NCBI GenBank assembly: GCA_902801765.1
Contig: CADCJO010000026.1
Coordinates: 1-64,000 of the forward strand
DNA from: an uncultured Eubacteriales bacterium
GTDB lineage: Bacteria; Bacillota; Clostridia; Christensenellales; Aristaeellaceae
DNA length: 64,000 nucleotides
Direction of reading: 5' to 3'
Part shown: piece after piece, positions 18,454 through 27,071 of the stretch
Layout of the letters: the number at the start of each line of letters is the position of its first letter
Numbering within the stretch: position 1 is the stretch's first letter
Position numbers and translations under genes: made by a program
The notes under the pieces: generated by a model
Told to the model about the DNA's origin: nothing
What the model saw: the letters and a program-made list of their open reading frames with translations, nothing else
The model's database searches: none

Positions 18454-18559
18454 GATGAACCGCCGATTCCTGCCAGTGGCAGAATTTGAATCGGTGGTGA
18501 AATCAAGCGAAACAAGCAATGTCCCCATGAAGGGGACTTGTGCAGATTGAGCCTCCGGA
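18454..18559 (+). repeat. 106-bp structured element M, copy 1
   Basis: A 106-base segment starting GATGAACCGCCGATTC and ending GAGCCTCCGGA. It aligns without gaps to 42935-43040. Stem 1 is 11 bp (ACCGCCGATTC with GAATCGGTGGT, one wobble). Stem 2 is GTCCCC-ATGAA-GGGGAC. The loops GAAATCA..GCGAAAC and GATTGAGCCT are conserved. It splits a family P repeat, so it looks inserted. No known RNA family was recognised. Confidence 0.8.
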
Positions 18560-18561
18560 AT

Positions 18562-18603
18562 TGGGGGAAACCGCTCTTTGGCTCCAAAGAGCGGTTTCCC
18601 CCA
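18562..18603. repeat. Palindromic repeat, family P copy 3
   Basis: 20-bp perfect arms (TGGGGGAAACCGCTCTTTGG) around a 2-base loop, ending 30 bases before the GNAT gene start. The companion hairpin lies at 18427 beyond element M. Confidence 0.9.
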
Positions 18604-18632
18604 GAAAACTCCTTATCTGAGGTGAACCTTTC

Positions 18633-19121
18633 ATGCGCTTCCTCCGGCTGTTTTCCCGCAAGCCCACCTTTTCCGACGACGCGCTGGACCTGGTCTTATC
18701 CAACGAAGACGTGTCCGACCCGGAATACGGCATTGACGACGGCTACACCTTCAACATTTTCCGTCACAAAACGCGGGACTATGTGGGCTATGTGAGCCTG
18801 CGCCTGGGCGAAAGCCCTGGGCTTTATTACCTGGGCCATATCGGCTACCGCATCGAGGAAAAGCATCGGGGCCGCGGCTACGCGGCGCAGGCGTGTTATC
18901 TCATGCTGCCGCTTTTGCAAAGGCTGCACCTTGGTTCTGTCGTTATCACCAACAACGTGGAGAACGTCGCCTCCCGCAAAACCTGCGAAAATCTGGGCTG
19001 CGAGCTGGAACGCATCGCCGACGTGCCCCGGGAGTACCGCACCCTCTGCGCCGGGGCGACGCAAAAATGCCGCTACATCTGGCGCATGGACGGGGCGGAA
19101 AAGGCATACAATAAGACGTAA
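18633..19121 (+). CDS. GNAT-family N-acetyltransferase
   Basis: The 162-residue protein carries the acetyl-CoA pyrophosphate loop in motif A (RGRGYAAQA), preceded by GHIGYRIEEKHRG and followed by NVENVASRKTCENLG, the typical motif B. This arrangement is closest to the RimJ/RimL type that acetylates protein N-termini or small molecules. The acceptor cannot be told from sequence. GAGGTG lies 9-10 bases before ATG 18633. It precedes the alpha/beta hydrolase on the same strand. Confidence 0.85.
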   Translation: MRFLRLFSRKPTFSDDALDLVLSNEDVSDPEYGIDDGYTFNIFRHKTRDYVGYVSLRLGESPGLYYLGHIGYRIEEKHRGRGYAAQACYLMLPLLQRLHLGSVVITNNVENVASRKTCENLGCELERIADVPREYRTLCAGATQKCRYIWRMDGAEKAYNKT

Positions 19122-19185
19122 TGGAGCCTTCTGGGGGAAACATACTTATGAGCTATTTGATAGCAATTGCAAGGAGGGCAGTTCC

Positions 19186-19959
19186 GTGGAATTAACCGCC
19201 AAAGGCGTTCGCGTCCATTACGAGCAGATGGGCGAACGCGGGAAAAACGTGCTGCTGCTCCATGGCTGGGGCTGCTCCATCCAGCATTTCCAGCCCATCG
19301 CCCAGGACCTGAGCCAGGATTACCGGGTCACGGTGATCGACTTTCCCGCCCACGGCGCGTCGGGTCGTCCCCCCGAACCCTGGGGCGTGCCGGAGTTTGC
19401 GGCGTGCACCAAAGACCTGATCGAGCAGTTGGGCATCGCTCCCTGCGACATCATCGCCCATTCCTTCGGCGGACGCGTAGCCCTGTGGCTGGCGGCCAAC
19501 GAGCCGCAATTGGTCAGCCGCCTGGTGCTCACCGGCGGCGCAGGCCTGCGAAAAGAACCCACACCCGAACAGAAAAAGCGCAGCGAGGAATACAAAAAGA
19601 AAAAGGAAAAGCTACTGGGCCTCACTAAGCTGCCCCTGGTGGGCGGCATGGCGCAAAAGAGCCTGAAAGCCTTGCAGGACAAATACAGCTCCCCCGATTA
19701 CAAAGCCCTGGACGATGAAATGAAAAAGACCTTCGTGAAGGTCATCAACCAGGATTTGACGCCCCTGCTGCCGCAAATCAAAGCCTCCACCCTGCTGATC
19801 TGGGGCGAGATGGACACCGAAACGCCCCTCTGGATGGGCCAGAAGATGGAGCAGGACATTCCTGATGCGGGGCTGGTCATCTTTGAAAATGACGATCATT
19901 TCGCTTATCTGCGGCAGTGGCAGCGGTTTGTGACGGTGGTACGGGCGTTTTTGACATGA
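19186..19959 (+). CDS. Alpha/beta hydrolase
   Basis: The 257-residue protein starts with GTG at 19186; AAGGAGGG (19171-19178) fixes it, although the frame is open further upstream. The oxyanion-hole HGWG motif (LLLHGWGCS), the nucleophile elbow HSFGGR, the acid region IWGEMDTETPLW and the catalytic His in NDDHF form a complete triad of the fold. Substrate is unknown. No signal peptide. It lies 65 bases after the GNAT gene and is probably cotranscribed. Confidence 0.85.
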   Translation: MELTAKGVRVHYEQMGERGKNVLLLHGWGCSIQHFQPIAQDLSQDYRVTVIDFPAHGASGRPPEPWGVPEFAACTKDLIEQLGIAPCDIIAHSFGGRVALWLAANEPQLVSRLVLTGGAGLRKEPTPEQKKRSEEYKKKKEKLLGLTKLPLVGGMAQKSLKALQDKYSSPDYKALDDEMKKTFVKVINQDLTPLLPQIKASTLLIWGEMDTETPLWMGQKMEQDIPDAGLVIFENDDHFAYLRQWQRFVTVVRAFLT

Positions 19960-20058
19960 AGGAGTTTTCTAGAGAAAACTTCCTCTGCAAGGCAATGCTG
20001 TCAACCGAATGTGAAGCAATAACAATCAAGTGACTGTAATAAAATCAACAAGCATTGT

Positions 20059-20198
20059 CATCCCGACCGAAGCGAAGGCGAGAGCCGAAGCGCAGTGGAG
20101 GGACCTGAGCGTTTTGCTATCAATCAAGTAACAGGGTGTCCGGCATACAGGTCCCTGAACTTCGTTCCGCTGCCGCTCCACTTCGCTCGAGATGACAG
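20059..20198. repeat. Inverted repeat pair of the GTCATCCCGA type
   Basis: A left arm of about 50 bases (starting TCATCCCGACCGAAGCG, ending GGAGGGACCTG) is mirrored by a right arm ending CCACTTCGCTCGAGATGACA, so the RNA or DNA could fold into a long imperfect hairpin. The same sequence recurs at 63293-63461. It fills most of the gap before murF and is non-coding. Confidence 0.8.
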
Positions 20199-20254
20199 CA
20201 TTACTTGTTACATTTTATTATCCTCTTTCATTACCGACAAAGGAAGGACAGATC

Positions 20255-21931
20255 ATGAGCGCAACGAATCTACCCAGCGGCTTTATCATGGGGATTTATG
20301 TGTTTCTCCCTATTCTGGCCGGGTCTGTCAGCCTGCTGCTGGCCGCACGGCGGCTGGTGCATTTTTTCCAACTGGAGAGTTATCAATTTCAAGGGTATTT
20401 TAAAACGCTGCGCCGCCAGCATGCGTTCATTGATTGCTTGATTCTTACCGCGTTTTATTTTGCCGGCAGCGTTGTGGCTTATCTGCTGTATGCTGTTTTC
20501 GGCGATTTGCTTCTAAAGCGCAGTCATACATGGCTTTTTATCGTCATTGCGATGATTTATTCTGTTCTGTGTGTTTTCATTGGGTATTTCTACCGCAGAC
20601 AAGGCATGAAAAAAGCGGAAAAGAAAAAGTTCGCTTTGACAGCCCGCCTAAAGAGATTTTATGGTTCTTTTGTCATTCTTTTAATTCTTCTGCACGCGCT
20701 TTGCTGGTTCGCCTTATATAGCATTCAATCACCGGTTTTTCTATTACCTGGTGTCAGCACCATTGTACTGGCACTGTTGCTTCCATTGATCGTTGCCTTG
20801 GCTGGTATCCTGGCTCTGCCGATTGAAAAACTGATTTTCCATCTGTACTTTAAAGACGCGGAAAAAAAGCTGCTGGAAAATCCCCGGCTCATCCGCATCG
20901 GCATCACGGGCAGCTATGGCAAGACCTCTACGAAGTTTATCTTAGCGGAAATCCTTTCCCAGAAATACAATGTGCTGGCCACCCCCGCGTCCTTCAACAC
21001 CCCCATGGGTGTGACGCGCATCATCCGGGAGCGGCTGACCCCGGCTCATCAGGTGTTCATCGGGGAAATGGGCGCCCGGCACGTGGGCGAAATCAAGGAG
21101 CTGTCGAACCTGGTGCACCCCGCCATCGGCATCCTGACCGCCGTGGGACCCCAGCATCTGGATACCTTCAAGACGATCGAGCGCATCGAAAAGACCAAGT
21201 ATGAGCTGATCGACGCGCTGCCGGAGGACGGCCTTTCCGTATTCCTGAACGACGACGGGATCGTAACCAGGCTGTACGAAAAGACCGGCAAGCCCAAAAT
21301 GCTGGCCGGGAAAGAGGGGGCCGACGCCTGGGCCGGCGACGTTTCCGTGTCGCCCCAGGGCAGCCATTTCACCCTGCATTTGGGCGACTGGGAACCCTTT
21401 GAATGCACTACGCCCCTGCTGGGTCGCCACAACATCGGAAACATCTGCGCCGCCTGCTGCGTGGCAAAGCATTTGGGCTTGAACCGGGAACAGATTCGGC
21501 GGGGCATCCAGCAATTGAAGCCCGTGGAACACCGACTGCAATTGCTCAAAACCGCGGGCGGCGTGACCGTGATCGACGATGCCTTCAACACCAACCCTAC
21601 CTCCAGCAAAGAAGCTTTGAAGGTGCTGTCCTCCTTCCCCGGGCGGCGGGTGATCGTCACCCCCGGCATGGTGGAGCTGGGCGCAGAGGAAGCCCGCTAC
21701 AACGAGGAATTCGGTCAAGCCATGGCCGACGCTGTGGACGTGGCCGTGCTGGTGGGCAAGCGCCACACCGAGCCCATTCAGAAGGGCCTGAAGGAAAAAG
21801 GCTTCCCGCCTGAAAGCATCCATGTGGTGGCCAGCCTGGACGAAGCCATCACCGTTGTGAACGGTATCCTCCGCCCCGGCGACGTGGTGATGTATGAGAA
21901 TGACCTGCCTGATCATTATAATGAAGGATAG
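20255..21931 (+). CDS. murF: Membrane-anchored MurF-type Mur ligase
   Basis: The 558-residue protein has about 205 N-terminal residues with five predicted membrane segments (about 10-31, 53-78, 86-108, 132-154 and 160-190). A Mur ligase follows, with P-loop GITGSYGKTSTK (K223), FIGEMGARHVGEI, the central-domain VGPQHLDTF, and the C-terminal EHRLQ...IDDAFNTNP block typical of MurF. MurF adds D-Ala-D-Ala to UDP-MurNAc-tripeptide. AAGGAAGG places the start at ATG 20255. ddl follows 103 bases downstream, supporting MurF over other Mur ligases. The membrane domain is an unusual addition. Confidence 0.85.
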   Translation: MSATNLPSGFIMGIYVFLPILAGSVSLLLAARRLVHFFQLESYQFQGYFKTLRRQHAFIDCLILTAFYFAGSVVAYLLYAVFGDLLLKRSHTWLFIVIAMIYSVLCVFIGYFYRRQGMKKAEKKKFALTARLKRFYGSFVILLILLHALCWFALYSIQSPVFLLPGVSTIVLALLLPLIVALAGILALPIEKLIFHLYFKDAEKKLLENPRLIRIGITGSYGKTSTKFILAEILSQKYNVLATPASFNTPMGVTRIIRERLTPAHQVFIGEMGARHVGEIKELSNLVHPAIGILTAVGPQHLDTFKTIERIEKTKYELIDALPEDGLSVFLNDDGIVTRLYEKTGKPKMLAGKEGADAWAGDVSVSPQGSHFTLHLGDWEPFECTTPLLGRHNIGNICAACCVAKHLGLNREQIRRGIQQLKPVEHRLQLLKTAGGVTVIDDAFNTNPTSSKEALKVLSSFPGRRVIVTPGMVELGAEEARYNEEFGQAMADAVDVAVLVGKRHTEPIQKGLKEKGFPPESIHVVASLDEAITVVNGILRPGDVVMYENDLPDHYNEG

Positions 21932-21938
21932 ATGAATA

Positions 21939-22011
21939 CCCCTTTATGGGTTTCTTGGAAGGGAGCCTGGGGGAAACCGTTCTTTGACCTTCAAAGAACG
22001 GTTTCCCCCAG
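21939..22011. repeat. Palindromic repeat, family P copy 4, with companion hairpin
   Basis: The companion hairpin (21939-21965) directly abuts a palindrome with 21-bp perfect arms at 21967-22011 (core GGGGGAAACCGTTCTTTGA, 3-base loop). The arm has GTTC/GAAC where copy 3 has GCTC/GAGC, a compensated change. It lies between murF and ddl and may modulate read-through. Confidence 0.9.
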
Positions 22012-22034
22012 AAAACTTATTCTTGGAGGTTTCT

Positions 22035-23246
22035 ATGAGCAAAATCCAATTGGGCGTGATGTTCGGCAGCCGCACGTGCGAGCATGAGGTGTCGATCATC
22101 AGCGCGGTGCAATTGATGCGCAATGTGAACCGGGAAAAGTACGACGTGATCCCGGTATATATCAGCCAGAAGGGCGAATGGTTCACAGGCGAACCCCTGC
22201 TGGACATCAAAACCTATACGCCCTTTGATCCTTATAAGAAGGGCATCGTGTCCGTGCATCTGGATCTGACCGCCGGTTCCGGGGCGCTGCTTCATTACAT
22301 GCCCGCCAAGGGCTTGCTGGGCGGCGGCAAGGAAGAAATCGTGGCGCGGCTGGATTGCGTGATTCCCGTCATGCACGGCCTGCATGGGGAGGACGGCTCT
22401 CTCCAAGGCGTGCTGGAAATGGCGGGGCTGCCCTATTCCTCCACCGGGGTCACGGGTTCTGCCGTGGGCATGGACAAAATCACCATGAAGCGCTTCTTCC
22501 GGGGCTGCGGTTTCCCCATCCTGCCGGACTGCGCCATGACCCGGGCGGAGTTTGAGCAGGACGCAGACAAAGCCATGGACAACGTGGAAGCGGCGCTGCC
22601 CTATCCCGTATTCGTGAAGCCCGCGTGCCTGGGCTCTTCCATCGGCGTCAGCCGGGCGGACGACCGTGCCGGACTGAAAGACGCGCTGGAGCTGGCCTTC
22701 TCCTATGACCGGCGGGTGCTGATCGAGCAGGGCCTGGATAAGCCCATTGAAGTCAACTGTTCCGTGCTGGGCTTTGACGGTGAGCGCGAAGCCTCCGTGC
22801 TGGAAATGCCCAACAGCGGCGCGGCGTTCCTGGACTTTTCCGAAAAGTACCTGGCGGGCAGCGGCGGCAGCAAGGGCATGGCCAGCCTCAAGCGTATCGT
22901 GCCCGCGCCCATCGGGGAGGAACTGACAAAGACCTTGCAGGAGCTTTCTTTGCAGGTATTCGACGCCATGGACTGCAAGGGTGTGGTGCGCATCGACTAC
23001 ATGCTGGACCGCCACAGCGACAATTACTATATCACCGAAATCAACACCATTCCCGGATCCCTGGCCTATTACCTCTGGCAGGAAAGCGGCCTGAAATACG
23101 GCCAGCTCATTGACCGGATGGTGGACTGCGCCATGAAAGCCTATCAGGAAAAGGAACGCAACTCCTTCGCCTTCCATTCCGACATCCTTTCCGGCGTGCA
23201 GCTGGGCGGCGCGAAAGGCGCTAAGGGCGGGAAGCTGAAGCTGTAA
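22035..23246 (+). CDS. ddl: D-alanine--D-alanine ligase
   Basis: Ddl joins two D-Ala residues with ATP to make the MurF substrate. The 403-residue ATP-grasp protein starts KIQLGVMFGSRTCEHEVSI. It also has HGLHGEDGSLQGVLE, the Ddl signature SSTGVTGSAVGMDK, the ATP-binding FVKPACLGSSIGVS, and the metal-site ITEINTIPGSLAYYLW. A segment around LHYMPAKGLLGGG near residues 80-100 makes it slightly longer than short Ddls, as in the VanA-like/long subgroup. TTGGAGG precedes ATG 22035. Confidence 0.95.
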   Translation: MSKIQLGVMFGSRTCEHEVSIISAVQLMRNVNREKYDVIPVYISQKGEWFTGEPLLDIKTYTPFDPYKKGIVSVHLDLTAGSGALLHYMPAKGLLGGGKEEIVARLDCVIPVMHGLHGEDGSLQGVLEMAGLPYSSTGVTGSAVGMDKITMKRFFRGCGFPILPDCAMTRAEFEQDADKAMDNVEAALPYPVFVKPACLGSSIGVSRADDRAGLKDALELAFSYDRRVLIEQGLDKPIEVNCSVLGFDGEREASVLEMPNSGAAFLDFSEKYLAGSGGSKGMASLKRIVPAPIGEELTKTLQELSLQVFDAMDCKGVVRIDYMLDRHSDNYYITEINTIPGSLAYYLWQESGLKYGQLIDRMVDCAMKAYQEKERNSFAFHSDILSGVQLGGAKGAKGGKLKL

Positions 23247-23258
23247 AAAGAATGAACA

Positions 23259-23299
23259 AAGCCTGCGTGGATTATTGAACATCCATGCAGGCTTTTTTT
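23259..23299 (+). terminator. Terminator of ddl
   Basis: GCCTGCGTGGAT pairs with ATCCATGCAGGC (one wobble) and is followed by seven T. Confidence 0.93.
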
Positions 23300-23305
23300 C
23301 TAACC

Positions 23306-23632
23306 AAAGACGAAGCAGGGGGCTTCTTCAGCCCCCTGTACCCCTGAACCAGGAGATTTCATCTCCTGGACCTCAATAACGAAAGCAACTTGAATGCATA
23401 AGACAGCCCGGTTCCCGCAGAAGTCTGGCTTGGTGCCGTGGTGCTTCTGGCCCGGCGGCGAAGCAGGCGGAGCTTGTCTGCTTAACCCAACAACGTTATT
23501 TCGCCAGTTGCGGGTCCAGGGCGGTCACCGCCCTGGTGGGGCCTGGGGTAAAACCCCAGCGTTTCCTTCTTGCTGGGTTTATTACTTATTCTTGAGAACA
23601 CGACCGTTAAGAATGACGAAGTGGAACAGGAT
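23306..23632 (+). repeat. Modular structured repeat, family S copy A
   Basis: Starts with a GGGGGCTTCTTCAGCCCCC hairpin, then CCAGGAGATTTCATCTCCTGG, then CCAGGGCGGTCACCGCCCTGG (21 bases, stated here by its arms CCAGGGCGG/CCGCCCTGG) and GGGGTAAAACCCC. The central module present in copy B is missing, with the junction inside GGCGGCGAAGC. The tail after GTTTCC is shared with copy D. No coding capacity seen. Confidence 0.85.
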
Positions 23633-23639
23633 GATTCAA

Positions 23640-25040
23640 TTATCCGATCACCTTTCCGGGGTTCAGGATGCCGTTGGGATCGAAGGCGGCCTTGATGCCG
23701 CGCATGAGCTGCACCTGCCTCTCCCCCACGCTGTCCCGCAGGAAAGCTTTTTTCGCGTGGCCGATACCGTGCTCGCCGCTGACCTCGCCGCGTATTTCGC
23801 GGGCGGTGTCATACAACTGGTGCATAACAGCCTCGACTTTTTCCTTCCACTCCACTTCGGGCAGATCATCGCGGCAGACATAGATATGCAGATTGCCGTC
23901 CCCGGCGTGGCCGAAGGAACGGATGCGAACGCCCACGCGCCTGCCGATTTCCACCGTCTTATGCACAAACTGCGGAATCACGTCCCGAGGCACCACCACG
24001 TCGCACTCGTCCATGGTGGTGGTGCTGCCCTTGATGGCTTCCAGGAACGCCCCGCGGGCGTTCCAGATGCTTTCCTTGCGCTCGTCGGTGTCGGCCAGCA
24101 GCACGTCCCGGGCGCCGATGGACAGGGCAAGATCGGTCAGGGTGTCGATGGCGGGCTGCAAGGCTTCCACGCTTGGGCCGTCCAGCCGCACCAGCAGATA
24201 GGCGTCGGCGCTGGTGTCAGGGAACTGCTTGCCCAGGTACGTTTCCGCGCAGGAGATGACCTCCCGCTCCATGAACTCCACCGCCGTGGGGTCGCAGCCG
24301 CAGGCCAGCACCTGGGGCACCGCACCGATGCAGGCGTCCAGGTCGTCAAAGGGCATGAGCAGCGACAGGTTCACCTTCGGCTCTGGAATCAGCTTCACCG
24401 TCAGCTTGGTCAGGAAGCCCAGGGTGCCTTCGCTGCCAATCATCAGGTCGATCAGGCTGTAACCGGAGGAGGTCTTGACCGTCTTGCCGCCAAGCTGAAT
24501 CAGGCTGCCGTCCGCCAGCGCCACTTCCATGCCCAGCACATAGTCCCGGGTGACGCCATAGCGCACGGCGCGCATCCCGCCCGCGTTGGTCATGGCATTG
24601 CCGCCCATGGTGGCGGTCTTTTCGCCGGGATCGGGGGGATAGAACAGGCCGGTGCCCTCCAGCGCCTTGGGAAACTCCATCAGCAGCACGCCGGGTTCCA
24701 CGGTGGCGGTCATGTTGCGGGTGTCCACCTCCAGCACCTTTTTCATCTTTTCCGTGCTCAGCACCACTCCGCCGTGAATGGCTACGCACCCGCCGCACAG
24801 GCCCGTGCCCGCGCCCCGGGGCGTGACGGGGATATGATGCTCGTTGCAGTATTTCAGCACCGCGCAGATTTCTTCCGCGGTCAGGGCCTGCAAAACAGCT
24901 TCCGGCAGGAAGTGGCCGTACTCGGTCATTTCGTCGTGGTCGTAGTCGGTGGAAATGTCCGCCCCGCTGAACACGCGGCCTGGCAGGAGGGAGCGGAAAT
25001 AAGCCAAATCTTGTTCCGTGACGGGATGGAATGTGCTCAT
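23640..25040 (-). CDS. FAD-linked (D-)lactate/glycolate dehydrogenase, partner of EtfAB
   Basis: The 466-residue flavoprotein belongs to the GlcD/D-LDH family. An N-terminal PCMH FAD domain carries PRGAGTGLCGG and GGNAMTNAGGMRAVRYG; the C-terminal cap has the substrate-site GHAGDGNLH and GEHGIGHAKK. Its gene overlaps etfA by four bases (ATGA). In Acetobacterium the same trio forms an electron-confurcating lactate dehydrogenase that couples lactate oxidation by NAD+ to reduced ferredoxin oxidation. Here that role is inferred from gene order and the ferredoxin domain on EtfA; a hydroxyacid other than lactate is possible. Confidence 0.87.
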   Translation of the reverse strand: MSTFHPVTEQDLAYFRSLLPGRVFSGADISTDYDHDEMTEYGHFLPEAVLQALTAEEICAVLKYCNEHHIPVTPRGAGTGLCGGCVAIHGGVVLSTEKMKKVLEVDTRNMTATVEPGVLLMEFPKALEGTGLFYPPDPGEKTATMGGNAMTNAGGMRAVRYGVTRDYVLGMEVALADGSLIQLGGKTVKTSSGYSLIDLMIGSEGTLGFLTKLTVKLIPEPKVNLSLLMPFDDLDACIGAVPQVLACGCDPTAVEFMEREVISCAETYLGKQFPDTSADAYLLVRLDGPSVEALQPAIDTLTDLALSIGARDVLLADTDERKESIWNARGAFLEAIKGSTTTMDECDVVVPRDVIPQFVHKTVEIGRRVGVRIRSFGHAGDGNLHIYVCRDDLPEVEWKEKVEAVMHQLYDTAREIRGEVSGEHGIGHAKKAFLRDSVGERQVQLMRGIKAAFDPNGILNPGKVIG

Positions 25041-26224
25041 GCTTGCTCCTCCTTCAATTGCCGGATGAGGCGCGGCAGGATGTCGTACAAGTCGCCCACG
25101 ATGGCGACGTGAGCCACGTCGAAGATGGGGGCGTTGGGGTCGCTGTTGATCGCCACGATGTGGTCGCTGGCGTTCATGCAGGCGGTGAACTGAATGGCCC
25201 CACTGACGCCGCAGGTGATGATGAGCCGGGGCCGCACCGTGCGGCCTGACAGACCGATCTGGCGGTCGTTGGTGGTCCAGCCCTTTTCCACTAAGGGGCG
25301 CGAGGTGGCCCAGTCGCCGCCCAGCAGCGCAGCCAGTTCCTTGACCATCTCCAGGTCGGCTTCCTTTTGCAGTCCGCGCCCGCCGACCACTAAGATCTCC
25401 GCGTCGGAAATGCTCTTTTTCGGCGGCACCGGCGTCACGCTGACACAGGTGACCTTGGATTCGGAAACGGCCTTGGGGATGTTGCGATTCAGGATTTCAC
25501 CCGCCGCTTCGTCACTGCGAACCGGCGTGTTCATGACTTTATAGCGCACGGTGGCGAACTGGGGCCGGGTATTGGTGGTGATGATCTGAGCCATGATGTT
25601 GCCGCCGAAGGCGGGACGAATCTGCACCAGGTCGGTGTTTTCCCGCAGTTCCAGCTTGGTGCAGTCGGCGGTCAGGCCGGTATGGAACCTGGTCGCCAGC
25701 CGGGGAGCCAGGGACCGTCCCAGGGACGTGGCCCCCACCAGCACCACGGAGGGATGGGCATATTTAATGTAATCCTCCACGCAGGCGGCATAAGCGTCCG
25801 CGCGGAAGAAAGACAAGGCTTCGTCGTCATAGACCGCCACTTCGCTGACGCCGTAGTGACGCAGCTCTTCCGCGAAGGAAGAAAGGTTGCTGCCCACCAA
25901 AACCGCTTTCACGGAAAAGCCCACCGGCCCCGCCAGCTCCTTGGCCTTCCCAATCAGCTCCAGCGACACGGGATGCAGCCGCCCGCCGTGGGCTTCGGCA
26001 AAGACCAGAATATCTTTCCACTGGGATTTATCGACTTTATCCACCTTGGTTTCCAGCTTGACGATGGCCTTTTCCGGGCAGACCTTCACGCAGATGCCGC
26101 ACACCTTGCAGGCCGCGTTCAGCTCGGGCCTGCCCTCCTTCATGTCGATCGCCCCGAAGGGACAGTTCTTCGCGCAGAGGCCGCAGCCGGTGCACTTGCG
26201 TTCCAATACCGCGATTTTTGCCAT
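25037..26224 (-). CDS. etfA: Electron transfer flavoprotein alpha subunit with N-terminal 2[4Fe-4S] ferredoxin domain
   Basis: The 395-residue protein has two CxxCxxCxxxC clusters in the first 55 residues (CTGCGLCAKNC and CKVCGICVKVC). EtfA domain I follows (DILVFAEAHGG), then the FAD-binding C-terminal domain with GGRGL, GLSGRTVRPRLIITCGVSGAIQF and INSDPNAPIFDVAHV. The ferredoxin extension is the form found in LctC of the LDH/Etf complex and in some bifurcating Etfs. It sits 16 bases after etfB and overlaps the dehydrogenase gene. Confidence 0.94.
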   Translation of the reverse strand: MAKIAVLERKCTGCGLCAKNCPFGAIDMKEGRPELNAACKVCGICVKVCPEKAIVKLETKVDKVDKSQWKDILVFAEAHGGRLHPVSLELIGKAKELAGPVGFSVKAVLVGSNLSSFAEELRHYGVSEVAVYDDEALSFFRADAYAACVEDYIKYAHPSVVLVGATSLGRSLAPRLATRFHTGLTADCTKLELRENTDLVQIRPAFGGNIMAQIITTNTRPQFATVRYKVMNTPVRSDEAAGEILNRNIPKAVSESKVTCVSVTPVPPKKSISDAEILVVGGRGLQKEADLEMVKELAALLGGDWATSRPLVEKGWTTNDRQIGLSGRTVRPRLIITCGVSGAIQFTACMNASDHIVAINSDPNAPIFDVAHVAIVGDLYDILPRLIRQLKEEQA

Positions 26225-26239
26225 GTCTGCGAACCTCCT

Positions 26240-27019
26240 TTAGATAAATTTCCACTTTTTCAGCTGATCGTGGAGCCGTTCGGCGCAGTCGCCGCCCGTC
26301 CAGACCTCGTGCTCCGCGTCGTTTTCCGGCGGGAAAATACGCTCCACCTGGGTAGGGCTGCCGCTGAGGCCGTAATGGTTTTCGTCGGTATCCAGGAAGG
26401 AATCCAGGCCCTGAATGTGGATTTCCTTGTCCTTTACCTGCCGCGCCGTTTTCAGCGAGGGCAGGCGGGGCATATAAATGTCCTGCTCCACCGTGACGAG
26501 ACACGGGAAGGGAATATGCACCGTTTCCACCACGTCCTGCAATTGCTGTTCCGCATCCACGCCGTCGCCGCTGACCGTCAGCTTCGACACCCACGCTGCG
26601 TGCGGGATGCCCAGATGCTCGGCAATGGCGGGGCCCACCTGGGCGGTGTCGCCGTCGGTGGTCTGGCGGCCGCAGAGGATCAGGTCAAAGTCCCCCACGC
26701 TGCGGATGGCCTGGCTGAGGGTATAGCTGGTGGCCAGCACATCCGCGCCGCCCAGCCGCCGGTCGGAGAACACATAGCCCTCGTCCGCGCCCATCATGTA
26801 CGCTTCCCGGATGATGGCCTGCGCCTGGGGCGGGCCCATCGTGCCCACGGTCACCGTGCCGCCATGGGCTTCCCGCAGGCGCAGCGCCGTTTCCAGGGCG
26901 TAAAGGTCGTAGGGGTTCATTTTGCTCTGCACGCCCGCGCGCTTGAGCACGCCTGTTTTTTCGTCCACCTGCACCTTGTTCGTGGCGGGCACCTGCTTGA
27001 TGCAGACAAAGATTCGCAA
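26240..27019 (-). CDS. etfB: Electron transfer flavoprotein beta subunit
   Basis: The 259-residue protein starts RIFVCIKQVP and has NPYDLYALETALRLRE and the loop TTDGDTAQVGPAIAEHLG, which resembles the FAD-binding rather than AMP-binding EtfBs of bifurcating complexes. The start codon is TTG (27019), supported by AAGGAGGG 8 bases upstream and no better ATG nearby. First gene of the etfB-etfA-dehydrogenase operon. No regulator is adjacent, and no clear promoter was found because repeat copy B lies upstream. Confidence 0.93.
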   Translation of the reverse strand: MRIFVCIKQVPATNKVQVDEKTGVLKRAGVQSKMNPYDLYALETALRLREAHGGTVTVGTMGPPQAQAIIREAYMMGADEGYVFSDRRLGGADVLATSYTLSQAIRSVGDFDLILCGRQTTDGDTAQVGPAIAEHLGIPHAAWVSKLTVSGDGVDAEQQLQDVVETVHIPFPCLVTVEQDIYMPRLPSLKTARQVKDKEIHIQGLDSFLDTDENHYGLSGSPTQVERIFPPENDAEHEVWTGGDCAERLHDQLKKWKFI

Positions 27020-27071
27020 TGCCGCTCCCTCCTTCTGTTTCGATCATGCAACATGAAAGGCACTATAAATC

